A stretch of DNA of 64,000 nucleotides from MFD04580-c1 sp963702995 (GCA_963702995.1 OY969783.1:1116001-1180000), one strand, 5' to 3'. Counted from the first letter of the stretch, positions 38,894-48,358 are shown. A program made the numbers and translations. The notes: generated from the letters alone by a model not told the origin.

Positions 38894-39484
38894 TCAACTT
38901 CCTTCCGGGCAGGGTGACGGAGAAGCCGCCGGGGCGACCGCGAAGCCGCGGGCGGTGCGTTGTCTGCGGCGGGACCACCACGCCCACGTCCGCGGCGCCG
39001 ACAGCGCCGGCGGGACCGCCGCGATCAACACGATGGCCCAATGCGGGCAGGCGTAGGTGTGCCACTCGTACCGTTCGCCCACCGGCGGGAGGATGTCGTC
39101 ATGCTTCACCCCGTAACCGACGTGCCAGACGATGAAGCGCTGCGGCGTGTCAACCCGTGTCACGGGCCAGAAGTTTTTATAGAGCTCCGACGGCCGGCGA
39201 TGCGTGTAGCCCCGTTCGAGTTCGTTCTGCGTGTAGGAGGGAAGGTCCTCCTCCCCCGGCCGCAGCGGGCGGGAGAAGGTCGATCGCGCGCGGTAAAAGG
39301 TAAGGTTGCCCTTGCCCGAGCAGACGACATAGGAGCTGTAGACCCGACGGTCGGCCGTTCTGGGCTGCCACTCGTACTTGTCGCCGACGCGGTGGCTCCG
39401 CGCCCAAAGCGCCGACGTCCCCACGCCCAGCAGCAGCGACAGCATCGTGATCGCGAGGCGAGCGAACCGCTTCATATGCCGCAT
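38894..39484 (-). CDS. planctomycete two-TM membrane protein of unknown function
   Basis: A 196-residue protein of a layout common in Phycisphaerae: an N-terminal TM (LAITMLSLLLGVGTSALW), an extracytoplasmic domain with RFIVWHVGYG and YEWHTYACPHWA, and a second TM (AIVLIAAVPPALS) followed by a basic arginine run. Family members usually finish with a short zinc ribbon of the CPxCGYDLRATPxRCPECG kind; here only a degenerate SPCPEGS remains. Function unknown. Confidence 0.65.
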   Translation of the reverse strand: MRHMKRFARLAITMLSLLLGVGTSALWARSHRVGDKYEWQPRTADRRVYSSYVVCSGKGNLTFYRARSTFSRPLRPGEEDLPSYTQNELERGYTHRRPSELYKNFWPVTRVDTPQRFIVWHVGYGVKHDDILPPVGERYEWHTYACPHWAIVLIAAVPPALSAPRTWAWWSRRRQRTARGFAVAPAASPSPCPEGS

Positions 39485-39533
39485 TTCTGAGAGGCAATTC
39501 GCCCCCGAGTTGGCCGGCCTGAGCTCAAAGGGG

Positions 39534-40814
39534 TCATAGCCGCCATTTTACGTCGCCGCCGACGATCGTCATCACTGCCCGGCCGGTGAGTGGCCAGCCA
39601 TCAAAGGGGCAGTTGCGGCTCTTGCTGGCGAACGTCGTTTTATCGACCGTCCACGTCAGGTGGGGGTCGATCAGCGTCACGTCCGCATCGGCGCCGACGG
39701 CGAGCGTCCCCTTGCCGGTTTTATCGAGCCCCACGAGCTGCGCCGGCCGCGTGGACATCAGTTCGATCAGCTTCATCCAACTGACGACGCCCGGCTCGAC
39801 CAGCGCTTTAACATAGAGTGACAGCGCCCCCTCCAGGCCGATGATGCCGAAGGGGGCGAGCTGGAACTCCAGCTCCTTTTCCTCGGCCAGGTGGGGGGCG
39901 TGATCGGTGGCGAGGATGTCGATCGTCCCGTCGCGGACGCCTTCGATGCAGGCCTTCACATCGGCCTTGGTGCGGAGCGGCGGGTTCATCTTGTAGTTGG
40001 TGTCATAGTCCCGGCAGGCTTCATCAGTCAGCAGCAGGTGGTGCGGCGCCACCTCGGCCGTCACGGCGTCGCCGTCCTTCTTGGCCCGGCGGATCAGCTC
40101 GACGCTGCCGGCCGTCGAGACGTGCTGCACATGGTAGCGGCAGCGGATCGTCCGGTTCAGGAGCAGGTCGCGGGAGATCATGAGCTGCTCCGCCTCGGGC
40201 GGGATGCCGGGCAGGCCAAGCGTCGTCGAAACCAGCCCCGCGTGCATCGCCCCGCCCGACAGCGCCGGGTCCTCGCAGTGCTGCATCAGGATGCCGTCGA
40301 ACATGTTGATGTACTGCAGCGCCTTGCGCATGACCAGGGCGTCGGCGATGCCCACCCCGTCATCGGAAAAGGCGATCGCCCCGCGCTGAAGCATCGAGCC
40401 GATCTCGGCCAGCTCCTTGCCGAGCCGCCCCTTGGTGATCGCCCCGACGGGGTAGACGTTCGCCAGGTTCACCCTCTGACCTTCGCGGAGGATGAAATCG
40501 ATCAGCCCCTCGTTGTCGAGCGAAGGCTTGGTGTTGGGCATGCAGCAGACGGAGGTGAACCCCCCCGCCACGGCGGCCGCCGAGCCGGAGGCGACGGTCT
40601 CCTTCCCTTCATCGCCCGGTTCGCGAAAGTGGACATGGACGTCGATCAGGCCGGGCGTGACGTACCAGCCGGCCGCGTCGATGGTCTGGTCGGCCTCGCC
40701 CAGGTTCAGCCCGACGGCCGCCACTTTCCGGTCGCGGAGCAGGACGTCGGCCCGGCGTTCAAAAATGCCGGAGGGGTCGAGCACGGTCCCGTTGCGGATG
40801 AGGGTCGAAGGCAT
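39534..40814 (-). CDS. pyrC: dihydroorotase
   Basis: A 426-residue class I dihydroorotase, third step of de novo pyrimidine synthesis (carbamoyl aspartate to dihydroorotate), cytoplasmic zinc enzyme. Metal ligands are visible in PGLIDVHVHFREPG, the HCEDP and HVST motifs, and the catalytic ILATDHAPH. CCMPNTKPS is also typical. The ATG at 40814 opens the conserved STLIRNGTVLDP; the longer frame adds only junk. The pyrB-pyrR pair lies 6 kb away on the same strand, so the pathway is split. Confidence 0.95.
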   Translation of the reverse strand: MPSTLIRNGTVLDPSGIFERRADVLLRDRKVAAVGLNLGEADQTIDAAGWYVTPGLIDVHVHFREPGDEGKETVASGSAAAVAGGFTSVCCMPNTKPSLDNEGLIDFILREGQRVNLANVYPVGAITKGRLGKELAEIGSMLQRGAIAFSDDGVGIADALVMRKALQYINMFDGILMQHCEDPALSGGAMHAGLVSTTLGLPGIPPEAEQLMISRDLLLNRTIRCRYHVQHVSTAGSVELIRRAKKDGDAVTAEVAPHHLLLTDEACRDYDTNYKMNPPLRTKADVKACIEGVRDGTIDILATDHAPHLAEEKELEFQLAPFGIIGLEGALSLYVKALVEPGVVSWMKLIELMSTRPAQLVGLDKTGKGTLAVGADADVTLIDPHLTWTVDKTTFASKSRNCPFDGWPLTGRAVMTIVGGDVKWRL

Positions 40815-40879
40815 GGGCCGGATTGTGGCGTGGGAGCGGGTAAAATCCAGCGAACGTGGGGCAAGCGACGCGGAAGGCG

Positions 40880-40983
40880 CGTAGGGACCGCATCGCGGTC
40901 CGCCACGGGACATGCCCGCGAGTCGAACGATGCCGCCTTTGCAACGGGACAGGTGACGCGCGGACCGCGGTGCGGTCCCTACG
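40880..40983. repeat. two-hairpin palindromic element, copy 1
   Basis: About 104 bases between pyrC and the ThuA-cytochrome gene. The left unit (40880-40903, containing GGACCGC-ATC-GCGGTCC) and the right unit (40960-40983, GGACCGC-GGT-GCGGTCC) are each hairpins and are inverted relative to each other at 23 of 24 positions. A related copy lies at 57800-57899. Confidence 0.8.
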
Positions 40984-41046
40984 GAAGTCGGTTCACGCGT
41001 CGTTGCGAAGCGTGACCGACACTGAGGACGGGGCGCTGACGGTGTG

Positions 41047-41077
41047 GCCCGTTTTCTCGCAAGCGGCTAAAACGGGC
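41047..41077. repeat. hairpin downstream of the ThuA-cytochrome gene
   Basis: GCCCGTTTT (41047-41055) and AAAACGGGC (41069-41077) form a nine-pair stem with a 13-base loop, about 40 bases past the stop of the minus-strand gene. Possible terminator or mRNA-end stabiliser, but no T tract follows on either strand. Confidence 0.4.
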
Positions 41078-41115
41078 ACGCATCGTCGTCGTGCGTGTCG
41101 GTCTCGATCACATCT

Positions 41116-44100
41116 TCACTTCGGCGGCGTCGTGCTCTCCAGGAACGCGAAGAGGTCGCGCACTTCCGTCTCCGTCAGCGCATCGAGCAGTCCCTCGGGC
41201 ATGAGCGATCGCGGCGAGACGCGGCGGGTGTCGATCTGGTCGAGCGGGATGACGTTGTTCTGCCCGTCCGTCCCCCGCAGGACGAAGACCTTGCCGTCCT
41301 CGTCCACCTTGAACCCATCAAGCGTGCGGCCGTCTTTCGTGGTGACGATGTAATCCTCAAACCCCTCGCGGATCTCGGCGCTGGGGTTCACGATCGCCAG
41401 CAGCATGCTGTCCAGGTTCCGCCGGTCGTAGCTCGTCAGGTCCGGGCCGATGTGGCCCCCCTTGTCGAAAACGGTGTGGCACGCGGCACACGCGGCCCTT
41501 CCATAGAACAGCTCCTTGCCCACCAGCGGCTTGCCGCCGCCCGCGGTGATCATCTTCTTGAACTTCGTGATCTTCGCCTCCAGCTCGGCGGCCGTGCCGC
41601 GGGTGTCTGGGAAATGTCGCGACACCAGATGCGCGGCCTTCGGCTCTTTCACCATGCGCAGCTTATCGATGGTGTCGGACTGGATCGCCCCGGCGCGAAT
41701 GTCGCCCGAATCGATCGCCTGCATGAGCTGGCCCGACCAGCTTTCGCGGCTGGCCAGGAGCGACTGGGCGGCCGGCCGCACGGAGGGCGGCAGCGCGTTG
41801 TACATCTTCACCACGGCCGCCCCGATCTGCGGGTCATCGTACTTGGCCAGCGACGCAATCGCGGCGTTGCGGATGCCGTCTTCCTTGTCGCTTTCGGCCA
41901 AGTGGATCAGGAGCGGCACGACAGCGGCCGCCCGCGCCTGAACGTCCCCCAGCGCTCGGATGAGCTGTGCCCGGGCCGCCGGTTTCGTCTTGTCGTCCAC
42001 CACCGCCTGTAACGCCTTCGCCGTCGCGGCCGCGTCGTGCTGGCGGACGCCGAGCAGCGTGGCGAAGGCCCCGCCCGATTTGGCCAGTTCGCCCGCCAAG
42101 GCATCGGGGAGCGGCGGGATCGGCCGCCCTTCGAAGGCGCGCTCGAACCCGGCGACCAGTTTCGCGCGGGCGGCCGCATCCGGCGAAAAGCTCAGCAACC
42201 TGGCGATCGCGAGCAGTTCCTCCTGCGTGCCGGACATCGCCCAGCGCTGCACCAGGTTCTCCGCCAGCAGATGCCCTTCGGGATGCAGGGCGGACGCCCA
42301 GGCCCCCGGATCCTGGAAGAGCCGCAGGGCCGCGTCACGATCGGACGAATGGGCCTCCAGCGCCCACCAGAGCATGCGCGGGATGTGCAGGTCTTCGGCA
42401 TCTTCGGCGTGCGTCAGGAGACCGGCGATGATCGGCAGCGATTCGGCCGTCGGCAGGCGTTTGGCGGTGCAGGCGAGCTGGCTGCGGACTTCGACATTGG
42501 GCTCGGTCTTCGCCATCGCGGCGAGCTTCTCGGCGACCTCGCTGGCCGCGGCCTTGTCGTCCCCCACCAGTCGGACGGCCCAGCTTCGAACGAACGGGTC
42601 GGAATGGGAGAGAGCCTTCATCGCGAAGGCGTTGTCGAAGCCGCCGATCTGATCCAGCGCCCACAGGGATTCGAGGGCGGCTTGCCCGTCGTTCTTCAGC
42701 ACCCGTTCCGCAAGGATCGGCGCGAGCCGCGCCTCTTTCCGTTCGCCCAGCAGGCGCAGGGCCTGGTCGCGATACCAGGGGTTCGGATGGGCGAGATAGG
42801 TCTGGATCAGTTCCTCGCTGGAAAGCTTCCCCAGGTCGGCGACGGGGCCAGGGCGCGCGTCGGCGGCCGCCAGGCGATAGACGCGGCCGGCATCGACGGT
42901 GATCTGCCCCTCGCTCGACCGGAAGTGGTTCGCCTGCACCGAGTACCAGTCCGCCAGGTAGAGCGCTCCGTCCGGCCCGATCTGGATGTCAACGGGCGTG
43001 AAATAATCATCCTGCGGCCGCTGCCCCGTCGTCACGATCTTGGCGATATCGTGAGTCGTGAACGTCGAACCCTTCGCCAATAGATCGGTGGCGACCACGT
43101 AATGCCGATGCGGCGCGATCGCGATCATCTTGCCGGCGTACTCCGGGGGGAGCGCGCCACCTTCGTAGAAGAGGAAGGTATGGGTGAAGCGATCGAGCTT
43201 CTCCGCGCCCATCGGCCGCACGTAGCCAAAGGTGTAGGGGTTGGAGAGGGCGCCATGCTTGTCAAACCCCTTCTGGTAGTAGCCCCCCTGCATGTAGTGG
43301 AAGCCGCGGGTGTCGCCGCCGTTGTGCCCGGAGAAGAGCCGCCCCTTGCTGTCGAAGACGACGCCGAACGTGTTCCCGCCCCCTTCGGCGAAGATCTCGA
43401 ACCGGCGCGTCTCCGGGTGATAGCGCCAGATGTTCTGGCCCATGATCGTCGCGGCTTTTTCGCCGGGGATCGGTTTGCCGTCGGCCCCGTGGCGGACGAC
43501 GGCGGCACTGACCGTGCTCCCCTGGGCGCCGTACAGCCATCCGTCCGGGCCCCAGCGAAGGCTGTTGGCGATCGAGTGGGTATCTTCGATGCCAAAGCCG
43601 GAGAGCAGGACCTGCGGCGTCTCGGTATCGGGGTGATCGGCGCTCTCATGACAGGGGTAAAAAAGCAGGTAGGGCGCGCACATCACGTAGACGCCGCCGC
43701 GCCCTTTCAAAGCGGCCGTCGCGAGGTTCAGCCCGTCGAGGAAGACTGTCGTCTTGTCGTAAACGCCGTCGCCCCGCGTCGATTCGTGGATGGTGATCCG
43801 GTCCTTCCCGCGGAATCGGGCGTTGTCGGCGATATAAGGCGGCGGCGGCGGGAACGGCGGGTCATAGACGTTCCGCCAGACGGCGTCGCGGCTGAGCAGC
43901 TTCAGGCCGGCGGGCCACGGGTATTGCCGATACTCCACCACCCACATGCGGCCGCGTTCATCGAAGTTGATGTAGAGCGGCTTCGAAATCTCCGGCTCTT
44001 TCAGAAGCAGATCGATTTTTAACCCGTGGGCGACGTTCAAGGACGGAACGGTTTCGCTCGGGATCAGGTTTGCCTGGGTCGTGGCGGGCAACGTCGAGCG

Positions 44101-44931
44101 CGTAGTCCCCGCGGCCGGCTTCGAGGCCAGCGCCCAGCGGATGCCGTTCAGCAGGAGCCGCCGAAAGGCCGGTTCCTTGAAATCGTCCGGATGGCCGAGC
44201 GATGTGTAGAAAACCCTTGCCTTCCCGGGGCCATAGAGATGCGTCCAGGCGACCGGCTCGATTGGCTTGCCGGGGATCGCTCCGAGCAGAAGCGGTGTGC
44301 AGGAGGCATCCAGCGGGTTGACGCGATAAAGCGACCCTTCGCCGACGAGCTTCGCCACCTCGACGCCGTCGAGAATGGGCGAGGCGTCGGCCCCTTCGGC
44401 GAGGGAGATCGCCACCTTCGGCCCGGCGTTGTAGTGGCCGACGTAGTGGCCGCCGAGCACCTGCGGATCGAACTCGGGCCATCCGGCCGCCCCGTCGGGC
44501 ACGGCGGCCGGCTTGGCCTTGCTGGCCAGCGGCGGCGCGAAAGCGTGGCAGGCGGTCCGAATCCCCACGACCGGCTTCCCGGCGGCGAGGAAGGCGCGAA
44601 CGGCGTCCATCTGTTCTTTGGGCGGAAGGCGGCGGCGGGTGCTGATCAGGAGCAGGTCCGCTTTGCCCAGCGCGTCGATCAGGCCGGGGAACTGGTGCTT
44701 CTGCTTGGGGTCTTCGAGGATCGTCGTGACCTGCATCCCGGCCGGCTCGAGATCGGATTTGGCGTAGGCGGGGAGCGTTTCCGAGGTCTTGTATTCGTCC
44801 TCGCCGATGAGGAGGACGACCCGCGGCGCCGCATCCGCGGCGGCCGCGGGCTTCGAAGTAGAGGCGAGAAAAAGCGAGAAAGAGATCGCTACGAGCCAGA
44901 CAGGCGCATTCGGTCGCCGAACGGGGGTCAT
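41116..44931 (-). CDS. ThuA / PVC beta-propeller / HEAT / cytochrome c multidomain protein
   Basis: A 1271-residue exported protein. Signal peptide, then a ThuA (trehalose-utilisation type) domain at about 35-270 (VLLIGEDEYKTSETL, AWTHLYGPGKARVFYT), a PVC-type membrane-bound-dehydrogenase propeller at about 310-650 (FDERGRMWVVEYRQYPWP, RWGPDGWLYGAQGS, IGPDGALYLADWYS), HEAT-like repeats (about 690-1080), and a C-terminal cytochrome c domain with CAACH near residue 1148 and GPDLTSYDRRNLDSMLLAI. Probably a periplasmic sugar or alcohol oxidation system. The ATG at 44931 gives a proper signal peptide; the longer reading frame does not. Confidence 0.92.
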   Translation of the reverse strand: MTPVRRPNAPVWLVAISFSLFLASTSKPAAAADAAPRVVLLIGEDEYKTSETLPAYAKSDLEPAGMQVTTILEDPKQKHQFPGLIDALGKADLLLISTRRRLPPKEQMDAVRAFLAAGKPVVGIRTACHAFAPPLASKAKPAAVPDGAAGWPEFDPQVLGGHYVGHYNAGPKVAISLAEGADASPILDGVEVAKLVGEGSLYRVNPLDASCTPLLLGAIPGKPIEPVAWTHLYGPGKARVFYTSLGHPDDFKEPAFRRLLLNGIRWALASKPAAGTTRSTLPATTQANLIPSETVPSLNVAHGLKIDLLLKEPEISKPLYINFDERGRMWVVEYRQYPWPAGLKLLSRDAVWRNVYDPPFPPPPPYIADNARFRGKDRITIHESTRGDGVYDKTTVFLDGLNLATAALKGRGGVYVMCAPYLLFYPCHESADHPDTETPQVLLSGFGIEDTHSIANSLRWGPDGWLYGAQGSTVSAAVVRHGADGKPIPGEKAATIMGQNIWRYHPETRRFEIFAEGGGNTFGVVFDSKGRLFSGHNGGDTRGFHYMQGGYYQKGFDKHGALSNPYTFGYVRPMGAEKLDRFTHTFLFYEGGALPPEYAGKMIAIAPHRHYVVATDLLAKGSTFTTHDIAKIVTTGQRPQDDYFTPVDIQIGPDGALYLADWYSVQANHFRSSEGQITVDAGRVYRLAAADARPGPVADLGKLSSEELIQTYLAHPNPWYRDQALRLLGERKEARLAPILAERVLKNDGQAALESLWALDQIGGFDNAFAMKALSHSDPFVRSWAVRLVGDDKAAASEVAEKLAAMAKTEPNVEVRSQLACTAKRLPTAESLPIIAGLLTHAEDAEDLHIPRMLWWALEAHSSDRDAALRLFQDPGAWASALHPEGHLLAENLVQRWAMSGTQEELLAIARLLSFSPDAAARAKLVAGFERAFEGRPIPPLPDALAGELAKSGGAFATLLGVRQHDAAATAKALQAVVDDKTKPAARAQLIRALGDVQARAAAVVPLLIHLAESDKEDGIRNAAIASLAKYDDPQIGAAVVKMYNALPPSVRPAAQSLLASRESWSGQLMQAIDSGDIRAGAIQSDTIDKLRMVKEPKAAHLVSRHFPDTRGTAAELEAKITKFKKMITAGGGKPLVGKELFYGRAACAACHTVFDKGGHIGPDLTSYDRRNLDSMLLAIVNPSAEIREGFEDYIVTTKDGRTLDGFKVDEDGKVFVLRGTDGQNNVIPLDQIDTRRVSPRSLMPEGLLDALTETEVRDLFAFLESTTPPK

Positions 44932-45078
44932 GTGGAGTGCTCCGTCAATCTTCGCCCGCGCCTGTTGAGAGGAAGTCTTAGGTGCCCGCGAGGCGTTGTC
45001 GGTGGTTGTACCATGAAGCGGCGGGCGCGTTTGAGCTGCCGGGACGGCAGGCCCGCGCAGGCGGCGCGGGCGATTTCC

Positions 45079-45138
45079 GGGAACGCCGACGTCCTCGTCG
45101 GCCTCTCGCGTTAAGCCGACGAGGACGTCGGCGTTCCC
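45079..45138. repeat. 60-bp perfect palindrome (24-bp arms)
   Basis: 45079-45102 and 45115-45138 are exact reverse complements around a 12-base loop; the arm begins gggaacgccgacgtcctcg. It lies 150 bases upstream of the ThuA-cytochrome gene, in a 434-base gap. REP-type element or strong hairpin. The rest of the gap shows no gene. Confidence 0.75.
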
Positions 45139-45365
45139 AGGTCTGGTCGTTTCCAAGGCGGGCATCGCACCACCTCTCCCAACTCAGTCGCCGAGGTACT
45201 GCGACTGCCCGCTTCCTGACGGGCGCGGCTCGCGTGGGAAGGTGATCCGGCGTTCAAGGCGTCCCTCGGGGTGCGCTTCCGGACCACTCGCTCACGCTCG
45301 CGGCTCGCGGGTGCTGGATCGGTACGATAGGATTAGGTGTCATTGGCCTGGCAGGAGGGCATGAC

Positions 45366-46100
45366 ATGGCACAGGCGTCGCCGACAACGCCCCCGCCGCC
45401 TGAAATTCCCGGATCGGACGCCGCCGGCCAGAAGCTGTGGAAGGTGGCCCTTTTCCGGCGCGAGCTAGGGACGATCGTCGGCTGGCTCGTCGCGGCCGCC
45501 GGGTTGCTCGTGATCGGGTTCTTCTCATTCTTCATGGCGGCCAAGGCGTATCGCTCATGGGCCGGCATGGCCGGCGGGATCGTCGTGATCGCCTGCGGCG
45601 GGCTTGTTTTCCTTCTTAGCCTCACGCGCGGGTTCTTCGCTCTGGCACGGCGTCGGCAGGAGGTAAACGCCAGAGGCATCGCTCGCCGTCTGAACTCGTT
45701 GCGAAGCGTCCGAGGAAGTTACCTCAAACCGGTCGATCCGCCGTCGCAAGCAGCCCCCGATGGCTTTTGCCGTCCTCAAATTCTGGCGTACGAAGCCCCA
45801 GCCACTCCCGTCGATCGATCGGCACCGGTGGCCCTTTTCCGGCGCGAGCTGGGGACGATTGCCGGCTGGCTCGTTGCGGCCGCCGGGTTGCTCGTGATCG
45901 GGTTCTTCTTATTCTCCATGGCGGCCAAGGCGCATCGCTCATGGGCCGCCATGGCCGGCGGGATGTTCCTGATCGCCTGCGGCGGGCTTGTGTTCCTGCT
46001 TAGCCTCACGCGCGGGTTCTTCGCTCTGGCACGGCGTCGGCAGGTGGTAAGCGCCAGAGGTATCGCTCGCCGTCTGAACTCGCTTCGAAGGATCCGATGA
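45366..46100 (+). CDS. internally duplicated small membrane protein
   Basis: A 244-residue protein made of two nearly identical halves: VALFRRELGTI, a first TM (GWLVAAAGLLVIGFF), MAAKA.RSWA.MAGG, a second TM (IACGGLVFLLSL), then TRGFFALARRRQ and RGIARRLNSLR, occurring near residues 27 and 155. The DNA copies (about 45444-45712 and 45828-46096, offset 384 bases) are almost identical, so the duplication is recent. The ATG at 45366 has a CAGGAGGG site upstream. Four TM helices in total; family unknown. Confidence 0.75.
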   Translation: MAQASPTTPPPPEIPGSDAAGQKLWKVALFRRELGTIVGWLVAAAGLLVIGFFSFFMAAKAYRSWAGMAGGIVVIACGGLVFLLSLTRGFFALARRRQEVNARGIARRLNSLRSVRGSYLKPVDPPSQAAPDGFCRPQILAYEAPATPVDRSAPVALFRRELGTIAGWLVAAAGLLVIGFFLFSMAAKAHRSWAAMAGGMFLIACGGLVFLLSLTRGFFALARRRQVVSARGIARRLNSLRRIR

Positions 46101-46153
46101 GGAATCCGAATCGAGCTCGACTCGTAGCTGAAGGCAAAGGACTGGAGGAACGG

Positions 46154-46428
46154 GTGCCGCAAAAACCACAAGATGAGGCTCGGCAGCCCGAGATTCTGTG
46201 TGAGGCCGCGGGGGAAAGCGCCGCCGGCCCCGGTAGCGTTCTGGCGCCACGACCCCACGGCTTTTTTGCTCGTTGGATTTGGCGCAGTGATCGCAGACAC
46301 CTTCCACACGTCCGTCTTGGGGGGGCGTCGTTGAAATCGCTACTTTCTGCTGCGGTGCGCTGATTATCCTGATCAGCGTCGCTAAAGACTGCTTGTCGAT
46401 CGTCCGACGGATCTGGTGGACGCGGTGA
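46154..46428 (+). pseudogene. small membrane protein, paralogue of the neighbour, frameshifted
   Basis: From GTG 46154, with a GGAGGAA site, the start reads MPQKPQDEARQPEILCEAA. The hydrophobic part lies in two other frames: VAFWRHDPTAFLLVGFGAVI and then VVEIATFCCGALIILISVA, ending IWWTR at the stop 46426-46428. The plan (Pro-rich start, VAxFRR/VAFWRH, two TM helices, basic tail) copies one half of the preceding duplicated protein. Two frame changes are needed, near 46240 and near 46330 at a G7 run. Confidence 0.5.
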
Positions 46429-46445
46429 ACGCCCTTGGAGGCCGC

Positions 46446-46688
46446 ATGCCTGAGCAAGTCCCCGATACTAAAAGAACGCCACCGGCCCTAGCGTATGAGC
46501 CCGCCGCCCCTCCACCGCGTCATTCGCAATGGCACCGAGCAATGAGACTCGGCGCGTATGGGGTGGGTACGCTAGTCATCGCCCTTCCGGTCGCGTTTGT
46601 CGTCCCGGTCGCGGGCATCATTCTCGCCCTCTTGAGCGTTGCGTTACTGCTCGCCGCCCTCGTTGATGCTTTTTGGGCTGCCTCTTAG
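46446..46688 (+). CDS. small membrane protein
   Basis: An 80-residue protein from ATG 46446, preceded by a GGAGG site. The N-terminal third is polar and Pro-rich; two adjacent hydrophobic segments follow (YGVGTLVIALPVAFVVPVAG and IILALLSVALLLAALV). It is the third in a row of similar small membrane genes (from 45366) and may be a divergent paralogue. No family recognised. Confidence 0.55.
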   Translation: MPEQVPDTKRTPPALAYEPAAPPPRHSQWHRAMRLGAYGVGTLVIALPVAFVVPVAGIILALLSVALLLAALVDAFWAAS

Positions 46689-46803
46689 CGATTTCGGCGG
46701 GTGCAATGAACGGTGTATCGGGAGCTTCCGAGACCGCTTTCGGACTTTTTTTCTTTCTCTTTGTCCCCAGTTCCTTCGGATTTCGTGCTTCGGATTTTCC
46801 TCT

Positions 46804-47787
46804 TCATCCCTGCGCCGCACTTCCCGCCTGCGACACCAAAAACAACACCGCCATCCGCACCGCCAGGCCATTGGAGACCTGCTTCAGGATGCCGCTGTGG
46901 GGGCCGTCGGCGATCTCGGAGCTGATCTCGATCCCCCGGTTCATCGGGCCGGGGTGCATCACGAAGACGTTTGATTTGCATCGCTGGAAGCGGTCCAGCG
47001 TCAGCCCGAAGAATCGCGTGAACTCGCGGACGCTGGGGAACTGGCTGCTCTGGATCCGCTCGAACTGCACGCGGAGCATGTTCACCACGTCCACCTCGCC
47101 AATGACCGAGTCGAAGTCGTGCACCACCCGGCAGCCGAGCTTTTCGAACGTGCGGGGAAGGAGCGTCGGCGGGCCGACGAGGATCACTTCGGCGCCGAGC
47201 TTGGTCAGGCCCCAGATATTGCTCCGGGCGACGCGGCTGTTCGCGATATCGCCCACGATCGCCACCTTCAGCCCCGCCACCTTTCCGAACCGCTCCCGGA
47301 TCGTGTAGAGGTCCAGCAGCCCCTGCGTCGGGTGCTCGTGCGCGCCGTCGCCAGCGTTGACGATGCTCGACTTGCACGCGCGCGCCAACACCTGGGCCGA
47401 GCCGGCCAGCGCGTGGCGGATCACGATGATGTCCACCCCCATCGCCTCGATATTGCGGGCGGTGTCGATCAACGTCTCGCCCTTGCTGACACTGCTCCCC
47501 TTCTCCGTAAAGGCGATCACGTCGGCATCCAGCCGCTGGGCGGCGAGCTCGAAGCTTGTTCGGGTGCGGGTGCTGTCTTCGAAAAAGGCGTTCACCACGA
47601 CGCGGCCGCGTAAGGCGGGGACTTTCTTCACGCTGCGGGTCGAGACCTCCTTGAACGAATCGGCCGTGTCCAACACGAAGCGGATCTCATCGGCCGAAAG
47701 CTCTTCCAGCGACAAGAGGTGCCTCCGCGCCCGGCGCATTTCGGTCTTGGCGGGCGGGGTTGGGGCGGTGGCGTCTAGCTCGGACAT
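46804..47787 (-). CDS. pyrB: aspartate carbamoyltransferase catalytic subunit
   Basis: A 327-residue enzyme for the committed step of pyrimidine synthesis (carbamoyl phosphate plus aspartate). The carbamoyl-phosphate loop FFEDSTRTRTSFE is intact, and KGSSVSKGETL, HEHPTQGLLDLY, and VMHPGPMNRGIEI are all typical. The ATG at 47787 gives a short family-like N-terminus. The pyrR gene ends 37 bases upstream of this start on the same strand, giving a pyrR-pyrB operon. No regulatory chain (pyrI) is in the window. Confidence 0.95.
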   Translation of the reverse strand: MSELDATAPTPPAKTEMRRARRHLLSLEELSADEIRFVLDTADSFKEVSTRSVKKVPALRGRVVVNAFFEDSTRTRTSFELAAQRLDADVIAFTEKGSSVSKGETLIDTARNIEAMGVDIIVIRHALAGSAQVLARACKSSIVNAGDGAHEHPTQGLLDLYTIRERFGKVAGLKVAIVGDIANSRVARSNIWGLTKLGAEVILVGPPTLLPRTFEKLGCRVVHDFDSVIGEVDVVNMLRVQFERIQSSQFPSVREFTRFFGLTLDRFQRCKSNVFVMHPGPMNRGIEISSEIADGPHSGILKQVSNGLAVRMAVLFLVSQAGSAAQG

Positions 47788-47824
47788 CAGGTTCCTCGGG
47801 GGCCGTCGCGCCAGGGGCCGGGCT

Positions 47825-48358
47825 TCAGGCTTTGCGTTCCACGACAATCTCGTCGATGCCGTCGGTCTCCTTGAATCGGACGTTCACGCGGTGATCGGGC
47901 GCGATGGAGCCGAGCTGCACGGCGACAAAGTCAGGCTGGATCGGCAGCTCGCGGCCGCCGCGGTCAACCAGAACCGCCAGCCGAATCGCGCTCGGCCGCC
48001 CGAAGTCGTTCAGGGCCCCCAGCGCCGCGCGGACCGAGCGGCCGGTGAACAGGACGTCGTCAACGAGGAGGAGGGGGACGCGGTCCATGCCGATGGCCAT
48101 CTGCGTCGGCCGCACGACGGTGCGCGGGCCGATCTCCGACAGGTCATCCCGGTAGAGCGTGATATCGAGGACGCCGCGGCCGATCTGCTGAAAATCGTGG
48201 CCGGCGAGCAGTTCCGTCAGCCGGGCGGCCAGCACCTCGCCACGGGTGCGAATACCGACGACGTTGAGCGGCCGGTCCTTGGGGAACGCCGAGGCGATCC
48301 GCCCGGCGAAGTCGGCGATCAGCCGCCCCATCTCGACCTCGTCATAGTGAGTCCGCAT
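47825..48358 (-). CDS. pyrR: bifunctional pyr operon regulator / uracil phosphoribosyltransferase
   Basis: A 177-residue PyrR-type phosphoribosyltransferase. The PRPP loop LLLVDDVLFTGRSVRAAL is diagnostic, with VVGIRTRGEVLA and LAVLVDRGGRELPIQPDFV also matching. PyrR binds pyr mRNA in a UMP-dependent way in many bacteria, and pyrB follows directly, so autoregulation of this operon is plausible, although I saw no clear attenuator. The ATG at 48358 fits the usual family length; the longer frame is shadow sequence. Confidence 0.93.
   Translation of the reverse strand: MRTHYDEVEMGRLIADFAGRIASAFPKDRPLNVVGIRTRGEVLAARLTELLAGHDFQQIGRGVLDITLYRDDLSEIGPRTVVRPTQMAIGMDRVPLLLVDDVLFTGRSVRAALGALNDFGRPSAIRLAVLVDRGGRELPIQPDFVAVQLGSIAPDHRVNVRFKETDGIDEIVVERKA

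Noticed and set aside
41116..45165. Start of the ThuA-cytochrome protein at 45165
   Set aside because: The first 78 residues would cross the palindrome at 45079-45138 and lack a signal peptide; ATG 44931 gives one immediately.
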